64,000 nucleotides of DNA from Enterocloster alcoholdehydrogenati (GCF_013282095.1 NZ_BLTJ01000003.1:248001-312000), one strand, 5' to 3'. Counted from the stretch's first letter, positions 54,186 through 62,216 are shown. Translations and numbers: made by a program. Notes: a model not told the origin generated them from the sequence alone.

Positions 54186-55244
54186 ATGGGAAAACGGGGA
54201 GAGAAATATTACAGATACTTCTGTGAAGAACTGTCGGCCTTCTGCCTTCAGATTGCACTGCTGCTTGAGGCAGCAGTGCCTTTGGATGAGGGGCTGACCA
54301 TTATGGCGGAGGATGCTGCGGATGAGAAGGAGAAGGCCATGCTTCTTTATATGGCAGAGGGTGCGGAACTTGGAGATCCCTTTTTTAAGGTGTTGGAGGA
54401 TACGGGCGTTTTTCCTGCCTATGTAGTCCGCATGGCCAGGCTGGGCCAGCAGACGGGAACCCTGGATCAGATGATGAAATCTCTCTCCGGTTACTATGAG
54501 AAAGAGGACAGGCTGCTAAAGGCAGTGAAAAATGCGGCTACGTACCCCGCTATGATGATCCTGATGCTGTTAGTGGTTCTTTTTGTTCTCTTTGCAAAGG
54601 TAATGCCGGTATTTTCCAAGGTATATGAGCAGCTGGGAGCCAGCCTTCCCGCGGCGGCCTCCGCAGCCATCCGACTGGGCGGAATCTTAAGCGGAGCGGC
54701 CCTGGTTCTGGCGGCTCTGATCGCTGCAGCGGCGGCAGCTATCTGGACCGCAGCCCGGTTTGGAAAAAAGCTCTCCCTGGTGGAAAAGGGGATCACAGCA
54801 GTGAAAAACCGCAGCCGGATCGCCAGAGCCGTGGCTCTGCGCCGGTTTACCGCAGTTCTGGCTCTGACCTTAAAAAGCGGCCTGGAACTGGAAAAAAGCA
54901 TGGAGCTTGCAAAGGAACTGGCTGAAAATGAGGCGGTGGCGAGGCAGATTGACGCCTGCGCCAAACGCCTGGAAGAGGGCAGCAGCTACTATGACGCAAT
55001 GAAGGAGACGGGGCTGTTTTCCGGCTTTTATATCCAGATGATCAAGGTAGGAAGCCGAAGCGGACATCTGGATCAGGTCATGGAAGAAATTTCAGGGGAT
55101 TATGAGGAGATGGCAGACTCTGCCATTGACCGTATGATAGCCCGGTTTGAGCCCACTATTGTAGCGGTGCTGGCGGTTTCTGTGGGACTGGTGCTTTTGT
55201 CGGTGATGCTGCCCTTAGTGGGCGTGCTGTCGGCGATCGGTTAG
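54186..55244 (+). CDS. PilC/GspF-like inner-membrane platform protein
   Basis: A 352-aa protein with two T2SF domains: residues about 10-130 (FCLQIALLLEAAVPLDEGLTIM, VVRMARLGQQTGTLDQMMKSLSGYYEKE) and about 210-330 (FTAVLALTLKSGLELEKSMELAKE, MIKVGSRSGHLDQVMEEISGDYEEMAD). Membrane segments lie at about 120-140, 165-190 and 325-350. It is the platform of type IV pilus and type II secretion machines. GGGAGG precedes the ATG. First core gene of the operon ending in pilT. Confidence 0.93.
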   Translation: MGKRGEKYYRYFCEELSAFCLQIALLLEAAVPLDEGLTIMAEDAADEKEKAMLLYMAEGAELGDPFFKVLEDTGVFPAYVVRMARLGQQTGTLDQMMKSLSGYYEKEDRLLKAVKNAATYPAMMILMLLVVLFVLFAKVMPVFSKVYEQLGASLPAAASAAIRLGGILSGAALVLAALIAAAAAAIWTAARFGKKLSLVEKGITAVKNRSRIARAVALRRFTAVLALTLKSGLELEKSMELAKELAENEAVARQIDACAKRLEEGSSYYDAMKETGLFSGFYIQMIKVGSRSGHLDQVMEEISGDYEEMADSAIDRMIARFEPTIVAVLAVSVGLVLLSVMLPLVGVLSAIG

Positions 55245-55257
55245 GAGGTCTTTGAGG

Positions 55258-55596
55258 ATGAAAGTGAAGCGGGGACAGAACCGGGAAAGAAACGGCCTGG
55301 GCGGCATGGTTGCTTCTGCAGCCCTTATGGCCGCGGCGCTTGCTGCGTTTGCCCTGTTTTCGGTACAGTTTGGGAACAGAACCGGAGCACGGGATCAGGA
55401 AACCTTGAAAAAGGCCATCGCCAGAGCCAGTGTCCAGTGCTATGCCATTGAGGGACGCTATCCGCCAAGTGTGGAATATCTGGAAGAAAATTACGGAGTC
55501 ATGATCAACCGGAAAAAGTATCATGTCTTTTACGACGGCTTTGCTTCCAATGTAATGCCGGATATCACGGTAGTGCCTGTAACGGCAGCAGAATAA
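55258..55596 (+). CDS. Small membrane-anchored pilus-operon protein
   Basis: A 112-aa protein with a single N-terminal membrane segment (about residues 16-36) and a short periplasm-side domain (TLKKAIARASVQCYAIEGRYPPSVEYLEENYGV) reminiscent of minor pseudopilins, but without a clear prepilin peptidase site. ATG 55258 is 8 nt from AGGAGGT. I do not recognise a named family. Confidence 0.75.
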   Translation: MKVKRGQNRERNGLGGMVASAALMAAALAAFALFSVQFGNRTGARDQETLKKAIARASVQCYAIEGRYPPSVEYLEENYGVMINRKKYHVFYDGFASNVMPDITVVPVTAAE

Positions 55597-55609
55597 GGGA
55601 GGAAGTCAT

Positions 55610-56125
55610 GTGAATCAGAAAACAGGAAAGAAAGAGCAGCTTATGGGCGGGATTTTTACCATGCTGCTGTTTCTTGTATTTGTCCTGAGCGCCCTTTTTA
55701 CGGTGCTGACAGGAAGCCGTGTTTATGAAAACATCACTGTCCGCAGCGACCGGAATTTCAGCGGTTCCACAGCCTTAAGCTATATTGCCAACAAGATACG
55801 CCAGGGAGACCAGGCGGGAATGGTGGATGTAAAAGAAGTAGAAGGAACGCAGGTTCTGGAGCTGCGCCAGCAGGTGGGCGGAACAGAGTATGTGACCTGG
55901 ATCTACTGGCGGGATGGAAGTCTTAAGGAACTGTTTACCGATGCAGGCAGCGGCCTGGGACTGGCAGACGGACTGGAAATACTGGAATGTGAGGGGATTT
56001 CCTTCTCAAAAGAAGATAACCTCCTGTGCATCAGCGCTCAGGGCGAAGGGGGCGGCAGTCTGGAACTTTCACTGCGAAGCAGCAGTGGGGCAGTGGCCCC
56101 AGGCTCTGGCGGGACCAGAACATAA
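55610..56125 (+). CDS. DUF4860-like pilus-operon membrane protein
   Basis: A 171-aa protein with one N-terminal membrane helix (about residues 12-33) followed by a beta-rich domain (RNFSGSTALSYIANKIRQGD, VLELRQQVGGTEYVTWIYWRDGSLKELF). The layout resembles the DUF4860 proteins found next to PilT and PilC genes in clostridia, from memory of the family. It starts at GTG 55610 with GGGAGG upstream; ATG 55608 leads straight to a stop. Confidence 0.75.
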   Translation: MNQKTGKKEQLMGGIFTMLLFLVFVLSALFTVLTGSRVYENITVRSDRNFSGSTALSYIANKIRQGDQAGMVDVKEVEGTQVLELRQQVGGTEYVTWIYWRDGSLKELFTDAGSGLGLADGLEILECEGISFSKEDNLLCISAQGEGGGSLELSLRSSSGAVAPGSGGTRT

Positions 56126-56139
56126 AGGAGCCGGAACAG

Positions 56140-56586
56140 ATGAATAGAAGAAGCGGGTCCGGTTCAGGACCATTTTTGATGGAAATGCTGGTGGTGGTGG
56201 GATTCTTTATCCTCTGCGCCAGCATCTGTGTTTCCGTCTTTGCAAAGGCAGACCGGCTGAGCCGTGACGCAGACCGGCTCAACCATGCCGTCCTTGGGGC
56301 GCAGAGCGTTACCGAGGAAATCAAGGCGGGACGGGGGGAAAAAGAACTGTCAAGAGTCTGGGATAAGGCATGGAACTCCTACACGGAGCAGCAGGCAGAA
56401 ACGGCTGGAATTCAGGCAGCCTACCGGGCAGATATAACGGTAGCCAGGGAAGGCTCCATGACGAAGATTCGGGTGGATATCATGGACTGCGGTGCCGGGG
56501 TTAGCAGGGGAAATGACAGAGGTTCCTGCGAAACGGTGATCTACAGCCTGGAAAGCAGCCAGTATGAGCCGACTTTGGGACAGTAG
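56140..56586 (+). CDS. Prepilin-like protein with unusual cleavage motif
   Basis: A 148-aa protein starting MNRRSGSGSGPFLMEMLVVVGFFIL. The Gly-Pro junction followed by a Glu five residues later and a hydrophobic helix mirrors type IV prepilins (G/FTLxE), with Pro in place of the usual Phe at +1. The rest is a small soluble domain (AVLGAQSVTEEIKAG, ADITVAREGSMTKIRVDIMD). The ATG at 56140 follows AAGGAG. It is the best candidate pilin or minor pilin of the operon. Confidence 0.8.
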   Translation: MNRRSGSGSGPFLMEMLVVVGFFILCASICVSVFAKADRLSRDADRLNHAVLGAQSVTEEIKAGRGEKELSRVWDKAWNSYTEQQAETAGIQAAYRADITVAREGSMTKIRVDIMDCGAGVSRGNDRGSCETVIYSLESSQYEPTLGQ

Positions 56587-56602
56587 ATAAAGAGGAAGAA
56601 AA

Positions 56603-57103
56603 ATGGCAGGAGAAACATTCAGAAATAAAGTGAATATCGGACTTTCATCCTTAATACTGATCTTTATCGTACTCTGTCTGTCTACCTTTGGGCTTCTCTC
56701 ATTAAGCAGCGCCAGAGGAGATCTGGAGCTGGCAGAGAGGGGAGCAGAGGCGGTAAAAGCATATTATGAGGCAGACTCCAAAGGGCAGAAGTGGCTGGAA
56801 AAAACGGACTCCCTTCTAATGAAGATGGAGGGGAAATCGCTGGCAGAAAAGTATGCGGCTCTGGCAGCAGAGCCTGGGAATGTCTATGATGAGGCAGCCG
56901 GCTGCATTTTTACAGATATTCCCATGGAGAAAGGACAGTCTCTGCGGATTGAGGCGGTGCTTACAGAGGGGAGCGGAAGGTATGAGATACGCGCCTGGTA
57001 TGTCTACGACAGCGGCGAATATAACATTGATGACGCTATGCCCGTTTGGGACGGAAAAGGAGAGACTGAGAGTACAAAGGCACAACAGGAGGAATCAAAA
57101 TGA
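56603..57103 (+). CDS. Small membrane-anchored pilus-operon protein
   Basis: A 166-aa protein with one N-terminal membrane helix (about residues 12-35, IGLSSLILIFIVLCLSTFGL) then a helix SSARGDLELAERGAEAVKAYYEADSKGQKWLEK and a beta-rich end. The pattern resembles PilX/PilW-like minor pilins without a processing site. Its last codons overlap pilT by 4 nt, so it is part of the same unit. Unknown family. Confidence 0.75.
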   Translation: MAGETFRNKVNIGLSSLILIFIVLCLSTFGLLSLSSARGDLELAERGAEAVKAYYEADSKGQKWLEKTDSLLMKMEGKSLAEKYAALAAEPGNVYDEAAGCIFTDIPMEKGQSLRIEAVLTEGSGRYEIRAWYVYDSGEYNIDDAMPVWDGKGETESTKAQQEESK

Positions 57104-58161
57104 AGGTAATGGAGCTTCTTACGGCAGCAGTGGAGCAGGAGGCGGCGGATATTTTTCTGGTTCCCGGACGTCCGTTTTCCTATAAGATCGGAGGAAGGAT
57201 TCTCTGTAATGGGGCAGACAGGATCATGCCGGATGAGATGGATGATATGATCCGGCAGATTTATGAACTGGCCGGCGGCAGGAGCATGGACCGGGTACTG
57301 AATGAGGGGGATGATGACTTTTCGTTTGCTGTTCCAGGTGTGTCGCGTTTCCGTGCCAATATCTTTCGCCAGAGAGGCTCTCTGGCCGGGGTAATCCGGG
57401 TGGTGCGCTTTGAACTGCCAGATGCAGGCGCTCTTCATCTGCCGCGGGAAATCGTGGATATTTCAAGGATGACCAAGGGCATGGTGCTTGTGACAGGGCC
57501 TGCAGGAAGCGGAAAGAGCACTACGCTGGCCTGTATCATTGACGCCATCAACGAGGCAAGAGAGGCCCATGTGATCACGCTGGAGGATCCGATCGAATAC
57601 CTTCACCGCCACAAAAAGAGTGTAGTGACCCAGAGAGAGATTGCCACGGATACAGGCAGCTATGTGACGGGCCTTCGGGCATCGCTGCGTCAGGCTCCGG
57701 ATGTGATCCTTCTGGGGGAAATGCGTGACTATGAAACCATCAGCATTGCCATGACGGCTGCGGAGACAGGTCATCTGATCCTGTCTACCCTTCACACCAT
57801 CGGGGCGGCCAATACCATTGACCGTGTGATCGATGCATTTCCTCCGGCCCAGCAGCAGCAGATCCGCACCCAGCTTTCCATGGTGCTGAATGCCGTTATA
57901 TCCCAGCAGCTGGTGCCTACGGTAGACGGAGGCGTACAGCCGGTATTTGAGATCATGTTTTTGAATAATGCCATCCGCAATATGATACGGGAATCCAAGA
58001 TTCACCAGATCGACGGAATCATCGCCACCTCCCAGGAGGAGGGTATGGTTTCCATGGACAACAGCCTGATCCGTCTTTTCCGTCAGGGAACCATCACGAA
58101 GGAAACGGCTGTAACCTACAGCAGCAACGGAGAGCTGATGGAAAGAAAGCTGGCAAGATAA
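57100..58161 (+). CDS. pilT: PilT-type retraction ATPase
   Basis: A 353-aa hexameric secretion ATPase: N-terminal PAS-like domain (LTAAVEQEAADIFLVPGRPFSYKIGG), Walker A GPAGSGKST (133-141), Asp box ITLEDPIEY, Walker B LLGEMRDYET (204-213), His box HLILSTLHT, and the PilT-specific AIRNMIRE. This last motif marks retraction rather than extension ATPases. It is the only pilus ATPase in the operon; no PilB is present within the window. Confidence 0.94.
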   Translation: MKVMELLTAAVEQEAADIFLVPGRPFSYKIGGRILCNGADRIMPDEMDDMIRQIYELAGGRSMDRVLNEGDDDFSFAVPGVSRFRANIFRQRGSLAGVIRVVRFELPDAGALHLPREIVDISRMTKGMVLVTGPAGSGKSTTLACIIDAINEAREAHVITLEDPIEYLHRHKKSVVTQREIATDTGSYVTGLRASLRQAPDVILLGEMRDYETISIAMTAAETGHLILSTLHTIGAANTIDRVIDAFPPAQQQQIRTQLSMVLNAVISQQLVPTVDGGVQPVFEIMFLNNAIRNMIRESKIHQIDGIIATSQEEGMVSMDNSLIRLFRQGTITKETAVTYSSNGELMERKLAR

Positions 58162-58233
58162 TCTGGATAAAAGTCTCTTATGGAGGGGATAGTACCATCA
58201 GCAGCTGCCTTTGGGGCACGAAAGGAGACACAT

Positions 58234-59178
58234 ATGAAGCTTGATAAAAGAAAAGTAGTCATTGTCGGTGCAGGTATGGTGGGGATGAGTTATGCATACA
58301 GCCTTTTAAACCAATCGGTCTGCGATGAACTGGTACTCATTGATGTGAATAAAACACGGGCGGAGGGGGAAGCCATGGATCTGAATCACGGCCTTGCCTT
58401 TGCGGGCGCCAGCATGAGGATCTACGCGGGAAACTATGATGACTGCCGGGACGCGGATATCGTGGCTATTGCTGCGGGGGTGGCTCAGAAACCGGGAGAG
58501 ACCCGGCTGGATCTTCTGAAACGCAATACAGAGGTGTTCCGCTCCATTATCGAACCTGTGACGGCTTCCGGGTTTAACGGCATCTTTCTGGTTGCCACGA
58601 ATCCTGTGGATATCATGACAAGGATCACCTGCGCCTTATCCGGCTTTAACCCAAGAAGGGTGCTGGGAAGCGGTACGGCCCTGGATACCGCCAGACTGCG
58701 GTATCTGGTGGGAGAGTATCTGAAGGTAGATCCCAGAAATATTCACGCCTACGTGATGGGCGAGCATGGCGACAGCGAGTTTGTTCCCTGGAGCCAGGCC
58801 CTTCTGGCTACCAAGCCAATTTTAGAACTGGGAAAGGAAATAGGGCCGGAATTCAGCCAACGTCTGGAGGACATTGAGGATGAGGTGCGCACAGCCGCCT
58901 ATAAGATCATTGAGGCAAAGAAGGCCACCTATTACGGCATTGGTATGGCTCTTACCAGAATCACGAAAGCGATTCTTGGGGATGAGCACAGTGTTCTCAC
59001 CGTGTCCGCCATGCTAAGAGGCGATTATGGCCAGAGAGATGTATTTACGGGGGTTCCCTGCATCATCAATCAGGATGGGATTCAGAAAGTGCTTCCGCTG
59101 TCTTTGACGGATGAAGAGATGGAAAAGTTCGCCCGGTCCTGCGAGACGCTGCGGGAAAGCTTTGAGGGGATTTTTTAA
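58234..59178 (+). CDS. ldh: L-lactate dehydrogenase
   Basis: NAD-dependent pyruvate reduction to lactate, 314 aa. VVIVGAGMVGMSYAYSLL is the NAD-binding loop; AAGVAQKPGETRLDLLKRN holds the mobile loop with catalytic Arg; NPVDIMT, GSGTALDTARLRY and the catalytic His in GEHGDSEFVPWS follow, which favours lactate over malate dehydrogenase. AAAGGAG is before ATG 58234. A terminator follows at 59207-59252. Confidence 0.95.
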   Translation: MKLDKRKVVIVGAGMVGMSYAYSLLNQSVCDELVLIDVNKTRAEGEAMDLNHGLAFAGASMRIYAGNYDDCRDADIVAIAAGVAQKPGETRLDLLKRNTEVFRSIIEPVTASGFNGIFLVATNPVDIMTRITCALSGFNPRRVLGSGTALDTARLRYLVGEYLKVDPRNIHAYVMGEHGDSEFVPWSQALLATKPILELGKEIGPEFSQRLEDIEDEVRTAAYKIIEAKKATYYGIGMALTRITKAILGDEHSVLTVSAMLRGDYGQRDVFTGVPCIINQDGIQKVLPLSLTDEEMEKFARSCETLRESFEGIF

Positions 59179-59206
59179 AAAAGAACAGGGAAATACAGGT
59201 CTGAAG

Positions 59207-59252
59207 AGACGCTTTTTGCCGGCTGGTCTCAGCTGGAAAGGCGTCTTTTTTT
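59207..59252 (+). terminator. Terminator after ldh
   Basis: AGACGC (59207-59212) pairs with GCGTCT (59241-59246), extended by weaker pairs, followed by TTTTTTT. Confidence 0.8.
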
Positions 59253-59300
59253 GATAGATCTTTTTGTCCCATAATATAGGGGTTTTAAGTAAAAATGTCA

Positions 59301-59389
59301 ATTTTACCTTGAATTTTCGATTATCCCCATAAACACTATACTTTCAAGCATTTTGAAGTATAGTAAAACACCCATTTTACCACGAATTT
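59301..59389. repeat. Near-identical 16-bp repeats flanking a hairpin at the left edge of the ars cassette
   Basis: ATTTTACCTTGAATTT (59301-59316) and ATTTTACCACGAATTT (59374-59389) match at 14 of 16 positions. Between them ACTATACTT/AAGTATAGT (59335-59343, 59356-59364) forms a hairpin that may terminate the leftward ars operon. Confidence 0.5.
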
Positions 59390-59799
59390 GAAATCAACTC
59401 ATTAGTTTTTATTCTCTCTGTCAATTCAAGTATTTTTGCATGGATTGAGTGGATTGTTTTTGAGAATTCATCATCACTTTTCCCAGTAGGGTCATTCAAG
59501 CCCCAATCCTCTCTATATTTGCATGGTATTGTAGGACAATTTACATTGCACCCCATTGTAATCACAATATCTACCTGCGGTATTTCTGATAACAGTTTAG
59601 AATATTGTGTTTTCTCCATATCTATATGATACATTTCTTTCATTAGACGGACTGCATCTTGATTGATTTGTGGCTTTGTTTCTGTGCCTGCAGAATAACT
59701 CTCAAAAATATTTGAAGAAAGATACTTCCCCAATGCTTCTGCAATTTGACTGCGACAAGAATTATGAACACAGACAAAGGCTGCTTTAGGTTTTGTCAT
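59377..59799 (-). CDS. arsC: Arsenate reductase, LMW-phosphatase-like (thioredoxin-coupled)
   Basis: Reduces arsenate to arsenite. The 140-aa protein has the P-loop CVHNSCRS with nucleophile Cys10 and a downstream cluster Cys84, Cys88, Cys93 in MGCNVNCPTIPCKYREDWG, then LNDPTG. The start ATG 59799 follows AAGGGCGG; a TTG two codons upstream is not needed. It is last in the leftward ars operon, 29 nt after the thioredoxin gene that could regenerate it. Confidence 0.95.
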   Translation of the reverse strand: MTKPKAAFVCVHNSCRSQIAEALGKYLSSNIFESYSAGTETKPQINQDAVRLMKEMYHIDMEKTQYSKLLSEIPQVDIVITMGCNVNCPTIPCKYREDWGLNDPTGKSDDEFSKTIHSIHAKILELTERIKTNELISNSW

Positions 59800-59828
59800 A
59801 AACAAATTACCGCCCTTTCTTCGTTTTA

Positions 59829-60161
59829 TTACTTACTCAATAGTGCTTTCACTTCGTCTACGGTCAATACCTTTCCATAGGATATAACTTCTCCATTCAA
59901 TACCAATGCAGGTGTAGACATTACTCCGTAACTGGCGATTTCTGCAAAATCTGTAACGTGGGCAATCTCATAATCTAATTGAAGTTCAGATATTGCTGTT
60001 CTGGTTGCTTTTTCTAATTCCATACATTTTGCACAACCAGAACCCAGTATTTTGATACCTTGCTCTTGTTTTTTGCTTTCTGCATTTTGCATTGTTTCTG
60101 ATGTGCAATTCCCGCCACAACAGCATGATTTTGTTTCTTTTTTCTTTCCAAATAATTTCAT
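59829..60161 (-). CDS. Small thioredoxin-fold protein of the ars operon
   Basis: A 110-aa protein. Residues 36-110 form the small redox-active disulfide (Thioredoxin_3) fold with Cys43-x-x-Cys46 in LGSGCAKCMELE and the cis-Pro in VMSTPALVLNGE. The N-terminal 35 residues are an extra tail with a CCCGGNC cluster that may bind arsenic. It sits between the permease and arsC genes and probably supplies electrons to ArsC or a thiol ligand to the exporter. Confidence 0.92.
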   Translation of the reverse strand: MKLFGKKKETKSCCCGGNCTSETMQNAESKKQEQGIKILGSGCAKCMELEKATRTAISELQLDYEIAHVTDFAEIASYGVMSTPALVLNGEVISYGKVLTVDEVKALLSK

Positions 60162-60177
60162 TTCTTATTCGCTCCTT

Positions 60178-61191
60178 TTAAATAAATATCGTACTAAAAA
60201 TATTAAAGAGATAACCTACAATAATAATACCAAACGTACAAATGGCAATAAATAAGGTCAATAATTTAGGCTTTACTGCCTTTTTCAGCATGATTAAAGA
60301 TGGTAAACTCAATGTTGTTACAGCCATCATAAATGATAAGATTGTACCTAATTGTGCCCCCTTTGAAAGTAATGCCTCTGCTACTGGAATTGTTCCAAAA
60401 ATATCAGCATACATAGGAACTCCGACAAGAGTGGCTAAGATAACACCAAACGGGTTATTACTTCCCAAAATACTTTCAATCCATGTTTCAGGTATCCAAT
60501 TATGGATAATTGCTCCGACACCCACACCAATCAAAATATATGGGAATACTTTTTTGAATGTTCCTATAACTTGTTCTTTTGCATAGCGAACTCTGTCCTT
60601 TTTGGTTAAAGCAGGAGAACTAATATCAACGTTACTTGCATTTTTCACAAAATCTTCCACATATTTTTCCATGTGTAATTTTTCAATTAAAGTACCGCCA
60701 ATTACAGCGATTATCAAGCCTACAATCACATAAGCAAAGGCAACTTTAGCCCCGAAAATACTCATTAGCAATACAAGACTTCCCAAATCAACCATAGGAG
60801 AAGAAATCAAAAAGGAAAAAGTTACCCCTAATGGCAATCCTGCACTTGTAAAGCCTATAAACAACGGGATAGAAGAACATGAGCAAAATGGTGTAACCGT
60901 TCCTAACAATGCGGATATAATATTTGCTCCGATACCATGAAAACGTCCTAAAATTTTCTTACTTCGTTCGGGTGGAAAATAACTTTGAATATACGAAATA
61001 AAGAAAATCAGTAAACATAATAAGATTGTGATTTTGATTACATCGTATAGAAAGAATTGAATACTTCCACCGAAACGACTGTCAATGTCTAATCCTAGCA
61101 GTGACAGTCCATTACCAATTAAGCCATTCAACCATTTCATACCTAATATTTGGTCTTGGAAAAATAACCATATTGAATTTACTACGTCCAA
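60178..61191 (-). CDS. arsP: ArsP-type permease
   Basis: A 337-aa membrane permease with about eight to ten helices and the Cys-containing motif TPFCSCSSIPLFIGF typical of ArsP/DUF318 permeases (organoarsenical or arsenite efflux). The likely start is TTG 61191: AAAGGAGGG lies 9-10 nt upstream and is itself inside the longer frame beginning at ATG 61215, which would have no ribosome site. No acr3 or arsB is present, so this is the only exporter of the cassette. Confidence 0.9.
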   Translation of the reverse strand: MDVVNSIWLFFQDQILGMKWLNGLIGNGLSLLGLDIDSRFGGSIQFFLYDVIKITILLCLLIFFISYIQSYFPPERSKKILGRFHGIGANIISALLGTVTPFCSCSSIPLFIGFTSAGLPLGVTFSFLISSPMVDLGSLVLLMSIFGAKVAFAYVIVGLIIAVIGGTLIEKLHMEKYVEDFVKNASNVDISSPALTKKDRVRYAKEQVIGTFKKVFPYILIGVGVGAIIHNWIPETWIESILGSNNPFGVILATLVGVPMYADIFGTIPVAEALLSKGAQLGTILSFMMAVTTLSLPSLIMLKKAVKPKLLTLFIAICTFGIIIVGYLFNIFSTIFI

Positions 61192-61215
61192 AAAAGTCCC
61201 TCCTTTACACAACAT

Positions 61216-61231
61216 ATCAACTTTTTTTGAT
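61216..61231. promoter_or_regulatory. ArsR operator copy between arsR and arsP
   Basis: ATCAA-N6-TTGAT, same half-sites as the two upstream operators; located right before the arsP ribosome site. Confidence 0.65.
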
Positions 61232-61268
61232 GTGATAAAGTTTTATAAAAGCCATCTTTCGATGACCT

Positions 61269-61574
61269 TTATTTGCAACAATTTGATTGATTTTCAGTAT
61301 TTGGCGTTGTTAATTCTAACAATCGTTTTGACGCATATTCACTTCCGCTTTTACTTAAACTGTAATGCGTCCATTTTCCCTCTTGTCTTGCATTGACAAT
61401 ACCAGAGTCGCAAAGTATTTTCATGTGATATGATAAAGCCGATTGTCCTATGTTCATATTTTCAATCAGAACACACGCACATTTTTCCCCACTCTTTAAG
61501 TAATCTAAAATAGTAAGTCTTTTTATATCACAAAGAGCCTTAAAAATTTTTGCGTCTTTAGAAAAAACAGTCAT
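61269..61574 (-). CDS. arsR: ArsR-family arsenic-responsive repressor
   Basis: A 101-aa winged-HTH repressor: KALCDIKRLTILDYLKSGEKCACVLIENM with the metalloid-binding Cys32-x-Cys34 pair, and LSYHMKILCDSGIVNARQEGKWTHYSLS as the recognition helix and wing. The tail ends with a Cys pair (NCCK). The start ATG 61574 follows GAGGAG. It is the first gene of the leftward operon, with palindromic sites around its promoter. Confidence 0.95.
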   Translation of the reverse strand: MTVFSKDAKIFKALCDIKRLTILDYLKSGEKCACVLIENMNIGQSALSYHMKILCDSGIVNARQEGKWTHYSLSKSGSEYASKRLLELTTPNTENQSNCCK

Positions 61575-61590
61575 TGTTATCACTCCTCAC

Positions 61591-61665
61591 ATCAAATTAT
61601 TTTGATATATACATCATAAAACTTACAACGTAATTTGTCAATACATCACATCAAAATATTTTGAT
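61591..61665 (-). promoter_or_regulatory. ars promoter with two flanking operators
   Basis: On the - strand TTGACA (61636-61641), 17 nt, TATGAT (61613-61618). Palindromes ATCAAATTATTTTGAT (61591-61606) and ATCAAAATATTTTGAT (61650-61665) lie on either side of it, which fits cooperative repression by ArsR. Confidence 0.88.
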
Positions 61666-61680
61666 GTATTCTTATTTCTT

Positions 61681-61863
61681 CCTCTTGGCTATCAAACACA
61701 GAAAAGAAAAAGCCCTGTCAAGAGCCTTGCCACCATTGGTGGTGCTTTGCACTCTTTACTGGTCTTTTTGTTTGCTGTATCTTTCATTCAAGAGGAAAAA
61801 GGTTACTCGTCCTCATCATTTGTATTCCTGGTCATATTTACGTGCCACTTTGAATACCTCCTT
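61681..61863 (-). pseudogene. Insertion-sequence remnant (5' end of an IS3-like orfA)
   Basis: On the - strand AAGGAGGT (61856-61863) and GTG 61848 start the peptide MARKYDQEYK, which then meets TGA (61816-61818). From memory this is the N-terminus of IS3-family OrfA transposases; everything after codon 10 is lost. The sequence beyond (to 61681) is hairpin-rich (CCACC/GGTGG around 61729-61742) with no open frame. A decayed insertion beside the ars cassette. Confidence 0.5.
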
Positions 61864-62018
61864 GTTCTCTTGATTTTATTATGAAATCCTTGAGAACAAG
61901 CAGTCAACTTTTTTATACCACATCATCTTGTGAAAATCCAGGCAGATGGAACGGTGACCGGGCTGGAATAGTAGTCATTTCACCTGAAAGAAAATACGTT
62001 CTGCTTGCGGCAAAAGAA
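61864..62018. other. Non-coding stretch between IS remnant and tRNA-Thr terminator
   Basis: No supported gene. On the + strand the frame ending TAG near 61970 reads AVNFFIPHHLVKIQADGTVTGLE's last part with ordinary codon use and could be the tail of a lost gene, but the fragment is too short to assign. Confidence 0.25.
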
Positions 62019-62044
62019 AAAACCCTTGATTCTACAAGGGTTTT
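62019..62044 (-). terminator. Terminator of tRNA-Thr
   Basis: AAAACCCTTG (62019-62028) pairs perfectly with CAAGGGTTTT (62035-62044); TTTTCTTTTG follows on the - strand. Confidence 0.88.
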
Positions 62045-62047
62045 CAC

Positions 62048-62120
62048 AGCTACTGACGGGAATCGGACCCGTGACCTCCGCACTACCAATGCGACGCTCT
62101 ACCGACTGAGCCACAGTAGC
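62048..62120 (-). tRNA. tRNA-Thr (GGT)
   Basis: A 73-nt cloverleaf on the - strand: acceptor GCTACTG/CAGTAGC, D-arm GCTCAGTCGGTAGAGC, anticodon arm TCGCATTGGTAGTGCGG with GGT, T-arm GGGTCCGATTCCC. CCA is not encoded. Confidence 0.95.
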
Positions 62121-62169
62121 AACTTTCTTTTTCTGCCCCGCGAGAAGTCTTGTCTCACGCGACTTCGAT

Positions 62170-62198
62170 ATAATATCATATGTATTTTATTTTTGCAA
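62170..62198 (-). promoter_or_regulatory. Promoter of tRNA-Thr
   Basis: On the - strand TTGCAA (62193-62198), 17 nt, TATTAT (62170-62175). Confidence 0.75.
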
Positions 62199-62216
62199 TA
62201 CTTTTTTGAAAAAATT

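Noticed and set aside
59300-62120. ars cassette as a tRNA-Thr-integrated island
   Set aside because: No copy of the tRNA-Thr 3' end was found at the left edge and no integrase is present.
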